This document shows, in pieces, positions 11,100-24,164 of a DNA stretch of 64,000 nt. Source of the stretch: Prosopocoilus inquinatus (lineage: Eukaryota; Arthropoda; Insecta; Coleoptera; Lucanidae); the NCBI GenBank assembly GCA_036172665.1, contig CM069871.1, forward strand, positions 3,782,001-3,846,000, given 5' to 3'. Made by a program: the position numbers and the translations under genes. The notes below the pieces were generated by a model that was not told the origin of the DNA, did not search any database, and was given only the letters and a program-made list of their open reading frames with translations. How positions within the stretch are numbered: position 1 is the first letter of the stretch; each line of letters opens with the position of its first letter.

Positions 11100-11420
11100 T
11101 ACCCAAAGATGGTCATTTGCAGTGTTACCAACTGAGGGACAAAGTCTTCAAATCTAGGGATAATTTCAAATAAAAGGGAAAATGGAACATATGCAAAAAC
11201 TAATTAAAATCTAAAGAATTTTTCGAAAAAACTAAATATTTTTTGTTTTAGAGTTTTTGTTTCTTAATTTTGGTGATTATGTCGAGCGAAACTGTTAAAT
11301 ATTGACAAAATTCACGCTGATTCGTTCCATTGTTTCTGATCACTGTTGCCAAACGTGCGATTATTTAGCAGTTTGTACAACTACAATTTCAAAGTTTCAA
11401 AAGCGTGCATAATCAATAAT
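11100..11420 (+). repeat. Dispersed repeat family C, copy 1
   Basis: Matches 51640-52010 on the same strand. Shared blocks are AATTAAAATCTA, ACTAAATATTT, GTTTCTTAATTTTGGTGATTATGTC, a TTCACGCTG-ATTCGTTC block, TTGCCAA and CGATTATTTA-CAGTT. Both copies are followed by A-rich sequence. There is no coding sequence and the class is unknown. Confidence 0.6.
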
Positions 11421-12889
11421 ATAATAATATCAAGTACATATTATCAATGTTACAGCCCTGTACATAATAGCCCTGATTGATTTAATAAGTAACCGTTGAA
11501 CTTTAAAAGAAAATTAATTAAAAAAATCATATTCAAAATTTCTTAAAAAAAATAGGTGTAATTAGAAGAAGGGAGAAAAAAGATAATCGCCACATTTTAC
11601 CAGAATAAGATAGAAAAATATAAACAATCGGAAACACAAAGGCAAGAGTTCCAGAAACAAATACATAAGTGAGATACAAAATAAATTAAAAATTGCGACT
11701 GAAAAAGATGCGATAGACGTTCCGGATGCACACGACGTAGATTTCAAAAACGCCTTCACTGTATTATGAACATAAAAAGTTTAAAAAAAAAACGAAAGAA
11801 AAAGTGTAAGTAAAATTTTGTAACAAAGTTGCAATTCTAAACAACGTGGTTTTAACTTTGTTCTGCAAGAACGAAAGCAAGAAGCTAAAAACGCTTCGAA
11901 AAAAAAAGATGCAAGAAGAAGAAAGGAGCAGACCGGCAAAACACCTGAAACTCTTGCGTTTTATCGCAGTCATTACCGAGGAATAACTAATCGATAAACG
12001 TTTTTGATTGATAGTTTGTTTAGAGACGGTATTTTCGCAACGTTACGCAAAAATAGGCAAAATAAATTCAATTTAAACTGCAGTTGCAAAAACCAGGCTC
12101 ACGCTCCACCGCATTCCACTGGCTGTCTGCCTCAGTCGCAGTTAAATTGAGCGAGACGCTCAGTGGCCCTCGGCATTTGATAATAATTTAACAAATCTTT
12201 TTTTTTTTTTCATGTAAGCTGCCCATCAAACGTTGATCTTTAAAATTTTGTTTGGAAAACATTTTAACTAATTACCAGTACATCATACATTCGCACTTCT
12301 TAATTATTTTCTTTTAATATAATAGTTTGATATTAATTTTAGAAATTTGCTTTTTTTTTTAATTAAGTAAAATGTCAAAGTCATCTCTTAACCGACCGAC
12401 GCGACGTGACATTCCTCTTGTGGTGAATGAAATTGATATAGAATTCCCTGCTACAACAGATAAGTTATCGTTAAAGCGTAAGGTACTGCGTTTCTTATCC
12501 TTTCGGAGTAATGCACAATTCTTTCTAAACACACCCTGTATGTGCAAACCCTGTGTATAATAAAGGCCAACTATAGACGAACGCGAACCGCGAGCACGCT
12601 GGCCAACAATGCGCGCTCTTCTTCATAATTCTTCCGATAATTACCGCGCACATTTTACGCAATATTAATTAATACAAAATCCAAGGGATTATCCTTGAGA
12701 TTAGCGACTAGTTAAATTTCTTTTTTTGAATAAAATTCAATGAGTCACTATAAAATTCCATTTTCAAAACTGTACGACATTCAGGGTCGGCGGAAGGCGG
12801 TAAGCAAGGCATGAGGGCACCGGTGCAAGAGGGGCGCCAAAATATGTTCATTAAAAAACGATTAAAGCGCAGCTCGAACAATTTCAAGG
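11421..12889. other. A-rich and AT-rich stretch; one weak exon candidate
   Basis: 11560-11970 is A-rich low-complexity sequence. At 12372-12560 an ATG-initiated frame of 62 codons on the plus strand overlaps an equally long one on the minus strand. The plus product begins MSKSSLNRPTRRD and contains a possible GTAAGG donor near 12479. I recognise neither product, and overlapping frames of equal length argue that at least one is chance. Confidence 0.35.
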
Positions 12890-15790
12890 TCAACCAAATC
12901 GATTCAACACCTAGAACTCAACTTTTAATTAACCCAAATAAAATTAAAAATACAAGATTAAAAAAATTTAAAAAAAATTAAAGTAGACAAAAAAAATTTA
13001 ATGTCCATTCAATCATTAAAAAACGATTACATTGAGGTTCGACCAATATCAAGGTCAACCATATCGATTCAACAACTAAACTCTATTCTATTCAACCCAA
13101 GCAAAAAAATTAAAAATCAAGCAATCAATAAAAAAAAGTTATAGTAACAAAAAATTCAATGAAAAGAAAACTCAATGTAAACCCAATTTAACTGCACTCA
13201 GCCTAACTCCATTCAACACAAGTTAAAAACGTAAAACGAATATTAAAAAAAAATTAAAAGTAGACAAAAAATGTTAAACTAAAAGATTTAAAGTAGACGA
13301 AACATGTTTAATGTCCATTGAATCCAACTGAACTCAATCTAACTCCATTCAACCAAAGTAAAAAATTAAAAAAGAAACAAATATTAAAGAAATTAAAAGT
13401 AAAAAATGGTAAAATGAGACCCATTAAATTTCAAGATCAACCCAACTCAGCTGACTAATTCAAGATAACGGTTTTCAAGCACAAAATGAAAGATGCAAAA
13501 AATTAAAAAAACAATTGCGGTGAAGTTCGACCAATGTCAAGGTCAACCAGATCGATTCAACAACTGAACTCCATTCTATTCAACCCGAGCGAAAAAATAA
13601 AAAATCAAGCAATCAATAAAAAAAAGTCGTAGTAGCAAAAAATTAAATGAAAGAAAAATTTCAATGTCAACCCAATTTAACTGCACTCAGCCTAACTCCA
13701 TTTAACACAAGTTAAAAACGTAAAACGAATATTAAAAAAAATTAAAAGTAAACTAAAAATGTTAAACTAAAAAATTTAAAGTAGACGAAACATGTTTAAT
13801 GTCCATTGAATCCAACTGAACTCAATCTAACACCATTCAACCAAAGTAAAAAATTAAAAAGAAACAAATATTAAAGAAATTAAAAGTTGAAAATGGTAAA
13901 ATGAGACCCATTAAATTTCAAGATCAACCCAACTCAGCTGACTAATTCAAGATAACGGTTTTCAAGCACAAAATGAAAGATGCGAAAATTTAAAAAACAA
14001 TTACGGTGAAGTTCGACCAATGTCAAATTCAACCAGATCGATTCAACAACTGAACTCCATTCTATTCAACCCGAGCGAAAATATAAAAAATCTAGCAATC
14101 AATAAAAAAAAGTTGTAGTAACAAAAAATTCAATGAAACAAAAATTTCAATGTCAACCCAATTTAACTGCACTCAGCCTAACTCCATTCAACACAAGCAA
14201 AAAACGTAAAACAAATATTAAAAAAAAATTAAAAGTAAACTAAAAATGTTAAACTAAAAAATTTAAAGTAGACGAAACATGTTTAATGTCCATTGAATCC
14301 AACTGAACTCAATCTAACACCATTCAACCAAAGTAAGAAATTAAAAAAGAAACAAATATTAAAGAAATTAAAAGTAGAAAATGGTAAAATGAGACCCATT
14401 AAGTTTCAAGATCAACCCAACTCAGCTGACTAATTCAAGATAACGGTTTTCAAGCACAAAATGAAAGATGCGAAAATTTAAAAAACAATTACGGTGAAGT
14501 TCGACCAATGTCAAGGTCAACCAGATCGATTCAGCAACTAGAACTCAACTTTTACTTAACCCAAATAAAATTAAAAATACAAAAGATTAAAAAAATTAAA
14601 GTAGACAAAAAAATTTTAATGTCCATTCAATCATTAAAAAACGATTACATTGAGCTTCGACCAATATCAAGGTCAACCATATCGATTCAACAACTAAACT
14701 CCATTCTATTCAACCCGAGCGAAAAAATAAAAAATCAAGCAATCAATAAAAGAAAGTTACAGTAACAAAAAATTCAATGAGAAAAAAACTCAATGTCAAC
14801 CCAATTTAACTGCACTCAACCTAACTCCAATCAACCCAAGTTAAAAACGTAAAACGAATATTAAAAAAAAATTAAAAGTAGACAAAAAATGTTAAACTAA
14901 AAAATTTAAAGTAGACGAAACATGTTTAATGTCCATTGAATCCAACTGAACTCAATCTAACTCCATTCAACCAAAGTAAAAAATTAAAAAAGAAACAAAT
15001 ATTAAAGAAATTAAAAGTAGAAAATGGTAAAATGAGACCCATTCAATTTCAAGATAAACTCAACTCAGCTGACTAATTCAAGATAACGGTTTTCAAGCAC
15101 AAAATGAAAGATGCGAAAATTTAAAAAACAATTACGGTGAAGTTCGACCTATGTCAAGGTCAACCAGATCGATTCAACAACTGAACTCCATTCTATTCAA
15201 CCCGAGCAAAAAAATAAAAGATCAAGCAATCAATAAAAAAAAGTTGTAGTAACAAAAAATTAAATGAAACCAAAATTTCAATGTCAACCCAATTTAACTG
15301 CACTCAACCTAACTCCAATCAACCCAAGTTGAAAACGTAAAACGAATATTAAAAAAAATTAAAAGTAAACAAAAAATGTTAAACTAAAAAATTTTAAATA
15401 GACAAAACATGTTTAATGTCCATTGAATCCAACTGAACTCAATCTAACTCCATTCAACCAAAGTAAAAAATTAAAAAAGAAACAAATATTAAAGAAATTA
15501 AAAGTAGAAAATGGTAAAATGAGACCTATTAAATTTCAAGATCAACCCAACTCACCTGACTAATTCAAGATAACGGTTTTCAAGCACAAAATGAAAGATG
15601 CAAAAAATTAAAAAACAATAAAATCAATCAATAAAAGAAAGTTGTAGTAACAAAAAATTAAATGAAACAAAAATTTCAATGTTAACCCAATCTAACTGCA
15701 CTCAGCCTAACTCCATTCAACACAAGTTGAAAACGTAAAACGAATATTAAAAAAAATTAAAAGTAAAAAAAAATGTTTACATTTGTAGTT
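12890..15790 (+). repeat. A-rich tandem array, ~487-bp unit of three ~162-bp monomers
   Basis: The anchor AACATGTTTAATGTCCATTG begins near 13301, 13789, 14276, 14919 and 15406, giving spacings of 488, 487, 643 and 487. Each 487-bp unit contains three related segments, each with a core like CAACTGAACTCCATTC-ATTCAACCC followed by an A-rich tail, so the monomer is about 162 bp and the repeat is a trimer. The 643-bp interval is one monomer longer (about 156 bp extra), a four-monomer variant that resembles the array start near 12900-13080. Open frames here, including 14508-14765, are by-products of the repeat. Confidence 0.85.
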
Positions 15791-17570
15791 GGATTAAAGT
15801 TAAACACAACAAGTCTCAAAATCAATCCAACCTAACTGACATCAACCTAACTCCATTTAATACGAATAAAAATTCAAAATTGCAAAATTTTTCTTAGCAA
15901 AAAGTTGTTTAAAATTAAAGATCAATTAAAATGAAGCTCAACCAATCTCGACGTGAACGTAAACCAACCTGTGCGCTATTTCTTATTGATAGGCGGATTT
16001 TATAGGTTTGTATAATTTATTGCAATGTAACTAACAGACGACAAAAAAATTCAAAATTCACCCCAAATCGTTGCTAACTAGTTGCTATTTTAATAAAATA
16101 AAAAAAGGAATACGAATAAATGACTAATAGGAGAGTCACATTCTTTTGTAACTTCGGATTTACCGAGTGTATAGTTCTGTTCAACCCAAGCAAAAATTAA
16201 AAAAAAAATGGAAAAATTAAAAAAACTCGTAAATGTCTAACTTATTTTCTATTTATTTTGGAATTGTCAGTCACAGTCAAATAAAAATTAATGTTTTTGG
16301 AAGAGAGGAGTTAATTACTGTTTTGCATGAGGGCGGGCGTCGACTACCCTTTCTCCGGCCTTGACGCTATTAAGTCAAATCCACAAATGCCTCCATTTCC
16401 AATAATTTAATGTGATGCTTGTATAATAAATGGATTTGGAAACTTAACCTACACAATTTTTATTTTTTAAATAGTTAGAGACTTGAGACTCCTCCTTCTT
16501 TGGATTTTATTCAAAAAAAAAAAAAAGACAAAATAAAACAAAATTAATTAATAATAAGCACGGCGAACACTTATTTAGCGTGCGTATCATTGTAATTTCT
16601 TAAATTATAAATTCTTTATATTTTTACTTAATAAAGGTCTATCTTTCTTATACAAACAATAAAATAATTCTTGAAGGTACCTACCACAATATTATATGTA
16701 GATTATTATTATAAGTATGTAGTCCTTGAGTGCAATAATTGCTGATTGAGTTTTGTTTTTTCTTCTTTTTGCAAATTAAAATATTTTTCTTGTTAGAGGA
16801 AATGAAAAAGAAAAAAAAAAACTAAACAAAACGAAGTCGCTAAACGTATACTTAACGATTTAAAATTGCCATCCCTGATTATCGTACTTTTTTCTTAACT
16901 ATCGTATCGTACTCTTCATTTTTATATAAACTTAATAATTATGCACGCGCTGTTTTTATTTCTTTCTTTCTTTCTTTCTTCAACTCGGCGGCAAATTGCA
17001 GCAGCGCGCCGGATAATTTACGGGGATTTTTATTCTCGTGTGTGTAATTTCGATTAATTAATTCTTACGCAATTATTTTTTTTTCTCTACGGAGGAATTT
17101 CTAAAACGGCGATGAAAATGCAACTTTAATTTAATTAGAAGGAGATCGAATTAGCACAAACGTTTCTAATGTTTTATTACAGCTTTTGCTAATATATGAC
17201 ACCAGTAGGTAGAACATATTTGAAAAATAAAGAAAAAACATTTTAATACGAGCGAAAATATAAATGTTTGCACCGTGCTCCCTCTACTATCCATTATGCG
17301 AATCGCCTTGGCTGAACTGATTTACGAAATAATTTTTAATTAAAATCAAGCACACATATTGATGCTGTGTTATTTATTTATTAATTAAAGGAATACGTAC
17401 GGTTTTATTTAAACATTTATGGTTTACGTGACTTGTTCATGGTTACAGTAAAGATTTTTATTTCTCCAACATTTTATTTTATTTTATTTTTTTTTAGAGT
17501 CCTTGACCTTTTGATTTATAGAACCTGTCCGAGTTAGACAATTCAGATTCACTAACCCTAAAGTCCCCGA
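15791..17570. other. No gene seen; degraded array edge and AT-rich DNA
   Basis: Weak monomer-like traces (AACCTAACTCCATT near 15850, TTCAACCCAAGCAAAAATT near 16178) show the array decaying outwards. A (TTTC)n run lies near 16959-16980. Nothing else is recognisable. Confidence 0.5.
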
Positions 17571-17573
17571 TAG

Positions 17574-17762
17574 GTAACCACGGATTGTGTCAAGAAAAAG
17601 TTCATCGACCTGTTTGGGGAAGCGTCAGACGCTGAGCCATCCCTAAGCAAGAGACCGAGGACTCCGGATGTTTCTGAACGATCCTTCTTTGGAGTTTGTT
17701 CGGAAGGGGTAAAGTTTGAAGAAGCCGTTAAGGAAATTCTTAAAGAACTGAAGTCGCAATAA
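17574..17762 (+). CDS. Coding-like remnant of unknown family
   Basis: An open frame of 62 codons ends at TAA 17760-17762 and is preceded in frame by TAG at 17571-17573. It has no ATG, so if real it would be the end of a terminal exon or a fragment. Unlike the other frames here it is not low-complexity. It is acidic in the first half (FIDLFGEASDAEPS at residues 10-23), has a basic KRPRTP block at 26-31, and ends in a predicted amphipathic helix (FEEAVKEILKELKSQ). A RPRTPDVSERSFFG type linker suggests a real protein or a transposon-encoded one, but I cannot name it. About 110 bp of sequence after the stop contains an inverted CCTGCCTGGCGG-like GC block unlike the surrounding DNA. Confidence 0.35.
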   Translation, partial: VTTDCVKKKFIDLFGEASDAEPSLSKRPRTPDVSERSFFGVCSEGVKFEEAVKEILKELKSQ

Positions 17763-18434
17763 AAGGCACTGAACCTGCCTGGCGGTTCAAAGCTCGGGAT
17801 GTGGGAAGGTTAACTACGGCACTACGTTTGGGTCTCATAATTTGGCCCTTGGCCTAAGGTTAAGCAAAATTTTTAATTTTTTAATAGCAGCGTTAGGATA
17901 AAGTGTTTTTAATTTTAGGAATTTGAGGTTATGTTGTTCAGTTACTGAAATTTGTTGTTGTTTGATATTTACCCAAAAATTGGGGAGATTTGCGATCCAA
18001 CAATTCAATTCAAGATTTGACCAAAGAATAGCAAACAGGAAAAGAGAAATAATAAAAGTACTTTAAAAAACAAATGTGACGCAACGACAGATACAGAACA
18101 AAATAAAGCAAGAGACGAACTGTGTACAAAACAAAGCTAGAGGCGAATAATAAATTGTAAGAAAAGTCAATAAAAAAAACAAGGGAAGATTTTTGAAGTT
18201 AAATAATAAAAATTAAAAAAAAATATGCTAGGGGAGGGTGGCGCATGCAAAAAACTAAAAGCGAACGAGAGAATTAAATGCAAAATGATCAATAAAATGA
18301 AGCAACACAAATAGGAACAGTAAAAATAAAACAAAATACACGTAAAAATGACGACTAAAGATGAAAATAGCGAAACAGAAAATGCCATAATCAATAAAAT
18401 AAAACGACTACAGTAAAATTAGGTCGAATGCAAA

Positions 18435-20077
18435 CGAAAACGAAAGCCGAACAACAAAACGAAGCAAGAACAAGTGACGGAACAACAAATCAAGAAAAAA
18501 CGGTTAACGATTAAAAGAAAAGGAAAAAGAAAACCAAACAAATAAAACAAACAAACAAATAAATATCAAAGGAAGTGGAAAACAAAAAGCGAACTACAGA
18601 GTGAAACGACAAATAATCGGCGAAATAAAACGAAAAGACGATCAATAAATTAAATAAAATCAAAATATGCATTTTGGAAGACGGGAAATGCAAATGAGGA
18701 AAAACAACGGCGAACGTTGGTGTGAAACAAAAGAGGACCGACAAAAAAAATAAAACAATCGATCGATGAAACTCAATTAAAGTCAAGAAAATGACATCGA
18801 TCGTCTTTTGTGTTATTTGGTTTTTTTTATTATTATTTGTTTCGCTCTGTTGTTCGTTCCCTGTTTGTTTTTCGCTTGCGTTACCGACAGGTGATCAATG
18901 AAAACAAAAGGAAAAACAGTTGATAAATCTAAAAAGAAAAAGAAAATCGATCAAATTAAATAAAAATCATACGCAACGAAAAAAATGAAGAATTGAACAC
19001 TGGAATGAATCTAAAAATAATCAACAAAATAAAACAAAAGACGATCGATAAAATTAAACAAAGACGAAATATTTATTTATTTATTAAAAAATTTTAAAAA
19101 AAAATGGCAAACGTTATGGAATACAGCAAAAGATGAACAATAAAACAAAAGAGGACCGACAAAGAAAATGGCTCGAGAAAATTAAATGACAATCAAAAGA
19201 TTTATAAAATATCGTCTTTTGTTTTGTGTTGTTGATTAGCTTTTGTTTCACTCTGTTGTTCGCTTTTTGTTTTTCGTCTGCGTTATTGTCAATGAAAAAG
19301 CAAATGGATTGTCTTCTTTTATTGCGTTGATTATTTTTTTATTACACTCTGCCGTTCGCTTTTTGTTTCTGGTTTGCATTATCTATAGACAGAGATAGGA
19401 TCAACGAAATTAAAACGTATTAGCAAATCTGTCGATCTTGATTTGTTTTTATTTTATCGTTTCCATTGACTTTTTCCAATTCGATTTTTTTTAACTGAAC
19501 CCCACGTTTTGCTTCGAAACCCTCAAGCATTTTTTTATTCAATTTTCTTCTATTTGTTTTCTTTCTACATCGCCTTCTTTTTAATTGCACGTTTGAAATT
19601 TGTTGGTCGTCTTTTGTTTTTATATCATTCGTTTGTCTTTTGTTCTTATTTGCTTGTTTCCCGTTATAATAAACAATAGTTGATTAAACTGAACGCAAAC
19701 AGATCGGAATTTTCTTTTGTTTTTTTTTTTTATTTTATTTTATTATAATTGATTCCACCGATTTTTTACAAGCCGATTTTCAAACAGCAGAATCCCGCAT
19801 TTTGCTTCGAAATGTCGAGCATTTCGTTTAATTTTTTACTGATTCGCTTGTTTTTATACATCGTCTTTTAATCAATTCGAAATTCGTCGGTCGTCCTTTA
19901 TTTTTATGTCAATTTTTTTTCGATTGATTTATTTAGAAACTGAACTAAAACTTCGCCGTGGATGATAGTCTTTTGTTTTTAGTTGTGCTTTCCATACGAA
20001 ACCCGTGCACTTGAGTTTGCGAGAGCTCGCAATGCTTGCGCTCAAGTTTCATCGCTCGCGCAGATTTGACGCGCGAA
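18435..20077 (+). repeat. ~1.64-kb block, duplication copy 1
   Basis: The block begins at GAAAGCCGAACAACAAAACG and ends at a CTCAAGTTTCATCGCTCGCGC block. It is A-rich in its first half and T-rich in its second. The motif AAAACAAAAGACGATCGAT and its complement recurs several times. The next 1.25 kb repeats it in the same orientation. The Phe/Leu-rich minus-strand frames are products of base composition. Confidence 0.85.
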
Positions 20078-21330
20078 AGCCGAACAACAAAACGAAGCAA
20101 AAACAAGTGACGGAACAACAAATCAAGAAAAACGGTTAACGATTAAAAAAAGGAAAAAGAAAACCAATCAAATAAAACAAACAAATAAATAAATATCAAA
20201 GGAAACGGAAAACAAACAGGGAACTACAGAGTGAAACGACAAATAATCGGCGAGATAAAACGAAAAGGCGATCAATAAATTAAATGAAATCAAAATATGC
20301 ATGGAAGACGGGAAATGCAAATGAGGAAAAACAACGGCGACACAAAAGAGGTGTGAAACAAAAGAGGACCGACAAAAAAAATAAAACAATCGATCGATGA
20401 AACTCAATTAAAGTCAAGAAAATGACATCGATCGTCTTTTGTTTTATTTCGTTTTTTTGTTATTATTTGTTTCGCTCTGTTGTTCGTTCCTTGTTTGTGT
20501 TTCGTTTGCGTTACCGACAGGTGATCAATGAAAACAATAGGATGGATAAACAGTTGATAAATCCAAAAAAAAAAAAGAAAATCGATCAAATTAAATAAAA
20601 ATCAAACGCAACGAAAAAAATGAAAAATTGAACAGTGGAACGAATCTAAAAATAATCAACAAAATAAAACAAAAGACGATCGATAACATTAAACAAAGAC
20701 GAAATATTTATTTATTTATTAAAAAAATTTTTAAAAAAATGGCAAACGTTATGGAATAAAGCAAAATATGAACAATAAAACAAAAGAGGACCGACAAAGA
20801 AAATGGCTCGAGAAAATTAAATGAAAATCAAAAGATTTATAAAATATCTTCTTTTGTTTTGTGTTGTTGATTAGCTTTTGTTTCACTCTGTTGTTCGCTT
20901 TTTGTTTTTCGTTTGCGTTATTGTCAATGAAAAAGCAAATGGATTGTCTTCTTTTATTGCGTTGATTATTTTTTTATTACACTCTGCCATTCGCTTTTTG
21001 TTTCTGGTTTGCATTACCGATAGAGAGAGAGAGAGGATTTTCAAACAGCAGAATCCCGCATTTTGCTTCGAAATGTCGAGCATTTCGTTTAATTTTTTAC
21101 TGATTCGCTTGTTTTTATACATCGTCTTTTAATCAATTCGAAATTCGTCGGTCGTCCTTTATCTTTATGTCAATTTTTTTTTTTTCAATTAATTTATTTA
21201 GAAACTGAACTAAAACTTCGCCGTAAATGATCGTCTTTTGTTTTTAGTTTTGGTTTCCGTACGAAACCCGTGCACTTGAGTTTGCAAGAGCTCGCAATGC
21301 TTGCGCTCAAGTTTCATCACTCGCGCGTCA
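20078..21330 (+). repeat. ~1.64-kb block, duplication copy 2 with internal deletion
   Basis: This matches copy 1 closely from GAAAGCCGAACAACAAAACG onward, then skips the segment corresponding to about 19400-19768 at a GAGAGAGAGAGAG run and resumes at ATTTTCAAACAGCAGAATCC. Small indels elsewhere include a loss near the segment matching 18665-18680 and a short ACAAAAGAGGTGTGAA rearrangement near 20341. Confidence 0.85.
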
Positions 21331-23654
21331 AATCTGTCGATCCTGTTTTGGTTTTATTTTGTCGTTTTTTTCTTTTTATTCTTTTTGCCGATCATGTTTT
21401 GTTCTTATTTTTATTTGATTATTGTGGAAAACGTTTTTCGGCTTCCGTTTTCTTGTTTTTCGTCCTTGTTTATTTTATCGTTTCTGTTGGCTTTTTCCAA
21501 ACTGTCTGTTTTTTTTTATTACAATTGAATTTCCGCCGATCGTTTTGTTTTTGTTTTTCGAATTTATTCAGTTTTTGATTTTAAACAAGCCCGTGTTTGT
21601 TGATACTCCTGACATCTGTTAATCGTGTCTGTGCATGAACCCCGCGCAGTGTCGGTGCTTGCCGGAACTTTGTCAAAACTAAAAACACTTTAGGCCCAGA
21701 GATTAATTTCAATTTATTTAAACTACATTTATATGCCATGCAATACATGAACAAACTGTGTTATTTGACAGTTGATGAAAATTTTTTTATTTTTTAGTTA
21801 AAAAAAAGAGTTTTATTTGTTCGAATGAATAACGTGCGACCGTCATCGATTATACAACAACAAATTGATTGTAAATACTGCACGACTTTTGAAAAAAAAA
21901 ACTGCAAACGACTAAATTAATTGTTGCAGCCGCAAACAACTTATGCACGTAATCATTCGCTAATAGTTATGTGTGTAAATAATCATGATTGAATTTTATT
22001 GTTCGGTATCGGCGGTTGTTGTTGGCGCGCGCGGCCGTTTTAATTGTTGAACGTTAATTGTTTGATGTACACGTACATACACAGGGGCATTTTTCAGCTG
22101 ATTCTATTAAATTTCTCTCCGGATTAATTAATTGACCGGTGCGTTTTAAAATCGTTTCGACCGTGCTCGGGTGTGTGTGAATTACGATCATTACAAAAAC
22201 ATAACATCACGCTGGATTTTCGTTTTTTTTTTTTTTAATTTGTTTACCTAAATTGCGAAAGCCTTTTCAATATTTACCTTTTCGCTTTTCATTTCGATTG
22301 AACTTGAATTCGTGTTTTGCTAAACGATATCGTCATTCCAATATGGTGTGTGCATTTCGTTAGTGTTGCTGCCACTGCAACAAGTCCAAAGGCATTGTAT
22401 GCCCCGTGCACTTCATCAGTCATATCAGTGTTGTTGTCACTGCGACAAGTCATAAGATATCGTATGCTGGTGTAACGAATCTAAAGAGCTCATTTTATAA
22501 CTTATGAAATACAATTAATGAATTTGAGCAATTATAGCATCCTTCGGGTGCAAGTTCAAAGCAATGGAAACCCTATGTGTCGGATTGTACGTACATAAGC
22601 GCACCTGATGAAGGGGGGTTATTCAATATTCATACATGCTTTATCTACACATTCTCTTTGTCTGTGTCAGATCGTAGCTACCGCATACAAGCAGCAAGGA
22701 GAGAGAGAGCGCAGTATCTTTGCTTGCTTGCTTGCTTGCTTGGAAGGAATGGCAGCCGCTAATCCGTATCCACTATTATAAAGCAGCGCATTTGGATGCA
22801 GTAAATTACAGATTTCTGTTTCAGGTGTCACGGTTATTGATGAGCGTGGCCGATTGAAAAACGACGCAGAATATCACGCACGGCGCAGTGGGAGATAAGT
22901 ATCAAGTTCGCGCCGAGATATATTATATACAGGGCCGGCCTGTTTCTGTTTCGTAATAATTTCGCTGAAATAATTCACGCCAACGTGCGCTAATAATCTC
23001 GTTTTGGAATTTACGTAAGTAAGCAAGCAGGCAAGCTCACATACGATACGTATACAAATCGGAACAGCTCAACCGCTATTATTAATAAAGCGAGCGAACG
23101 CGCTGATTGGCCGCGCCGCAACTTTTTTTTTCTCTTTTGTTTCTTGTAAAGAAAACGCGACCGCACACTGTACTGGGCAGGCTGTGTATTAATACGAACT
23201 CTAATATCATTATTATTTGTAATTAATGGCGTAATTAAATACGTGATTATCAATCTCAGTTGGTATGAAAAGCGTGATATATAAGAGCCCCGGATTAATA
23301 AAACTGCGAATAATATTCTTGCTCTCTTTGCCCTGGGAGAAAACGAACTGGTCTACTATTAGTTGTTAATGAAAATATAATTATACATCCTCGAGAGTTA
23401 TCTTCTTATAACGCTACTGGCGTCCTTTCTTATTTTATTTTATTTTATTTTATTTCATTTTTCACACTTAATGCCCGCACGTATGCTATTAAATAAATAA
23501 GTGTAAATGCCGGTTTTCGAACGGAAAGAAATGATTTAGTTTTCTTATTCAATTGCATTTTAATTAAATTAAAAAAAAAGAAATGGTTTCAGTAGATGCC
23601 TTGCATTATTAAAGGTGGCTTCAGACGAAGTGCGTTAATGTAATGTTAAAAATT
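21331..23654. other. No gene seen
   Basis: 21340-21620 is T-rich with Phe-rich chance frames. 22330-22460 contains a short imperfect duplication (GTTGCTGCCACTGCAACAAGTC near 22363 and GTTGTTGTCACTGCGACAAGTC near 22430). A (GCTT)n run lies near 22717-22742 and a (TTTTA)n run near 23431-23455. Confidence 0.5.
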
Positions 23655-23800
23655 TGAAAAATTTTTGTGCAAATCGTTCTTGATTGCAGTGAGAACCTCG
23701 AGCAGCCTCTGGACAGCTGTTTCAGCCCTGCTTGGGGCTTCTTCAGCAGAGACGTAGCTCGACATTCCCACTGCAGACCAAAAGCGACTTGCCCAATTTA
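23655..23800 (+). repeat. Dispersed repeat family B, copy 1
   Basis: Shared with 63899-64000 (same strand, cut by the window end). The core runs through TGCAAATCGTT, GATTGCAGTGA, a CCTCGAGC block, CCTCTG-ACAGCTGTTTCAGCC and a TTGG-TTCT block. This GC-rich core is unlike the surroundings. I infer an interspersed element of unknown class. Confidence 0.6.
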
Positions 23801-24164
23801 TTCGCAATTGCGATGTAAGATGTCGCTATTTTATCTGTTCGTTAAAAATTTGCTACGATTAAAGCTAATACTGTAAGAATCAAAATTTTGTACAATTAAA
23901 TTAATTTATAATTTAGAAATTAAATTGCATGATGATGAAACTCAGCGATCCCAAATCCTATTAGGAAATTAAATCATATCATCGAGTCTCACAGGCAGAC
24001 AAGGATAACTTCCGAGAATGTCGCTTAGTTTATGTCAACCACGTGACATAGAATATGAGAATACTTAAATACTAACTCGGGGGGCGGAACAGTGAACCCA
24101 GTTCTGAAAGTGACTTGGTTATTTGATACCATCTCATAATTTCCTAGTCGAGAATCTTACGAGT

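Noticed and set aside
12359..12560. Overlapping 62-codon frames on both strands
   Set aside because: Neither product is recognised; equal frames on both strands of the same DNA suggest chance. Kept only as a weak note.
18167..21622. Phe/Leu-rich frames resembling membrane proteins (also 11562-11973, 40743-41498 and 54961-57544)
   Set aside because: They lie in poly-T/poly-A rich repeats, where any frame gives Phe, Leu, Ser and Tyr; the pattern follows the repeat units and no conserved motif or start context is present.
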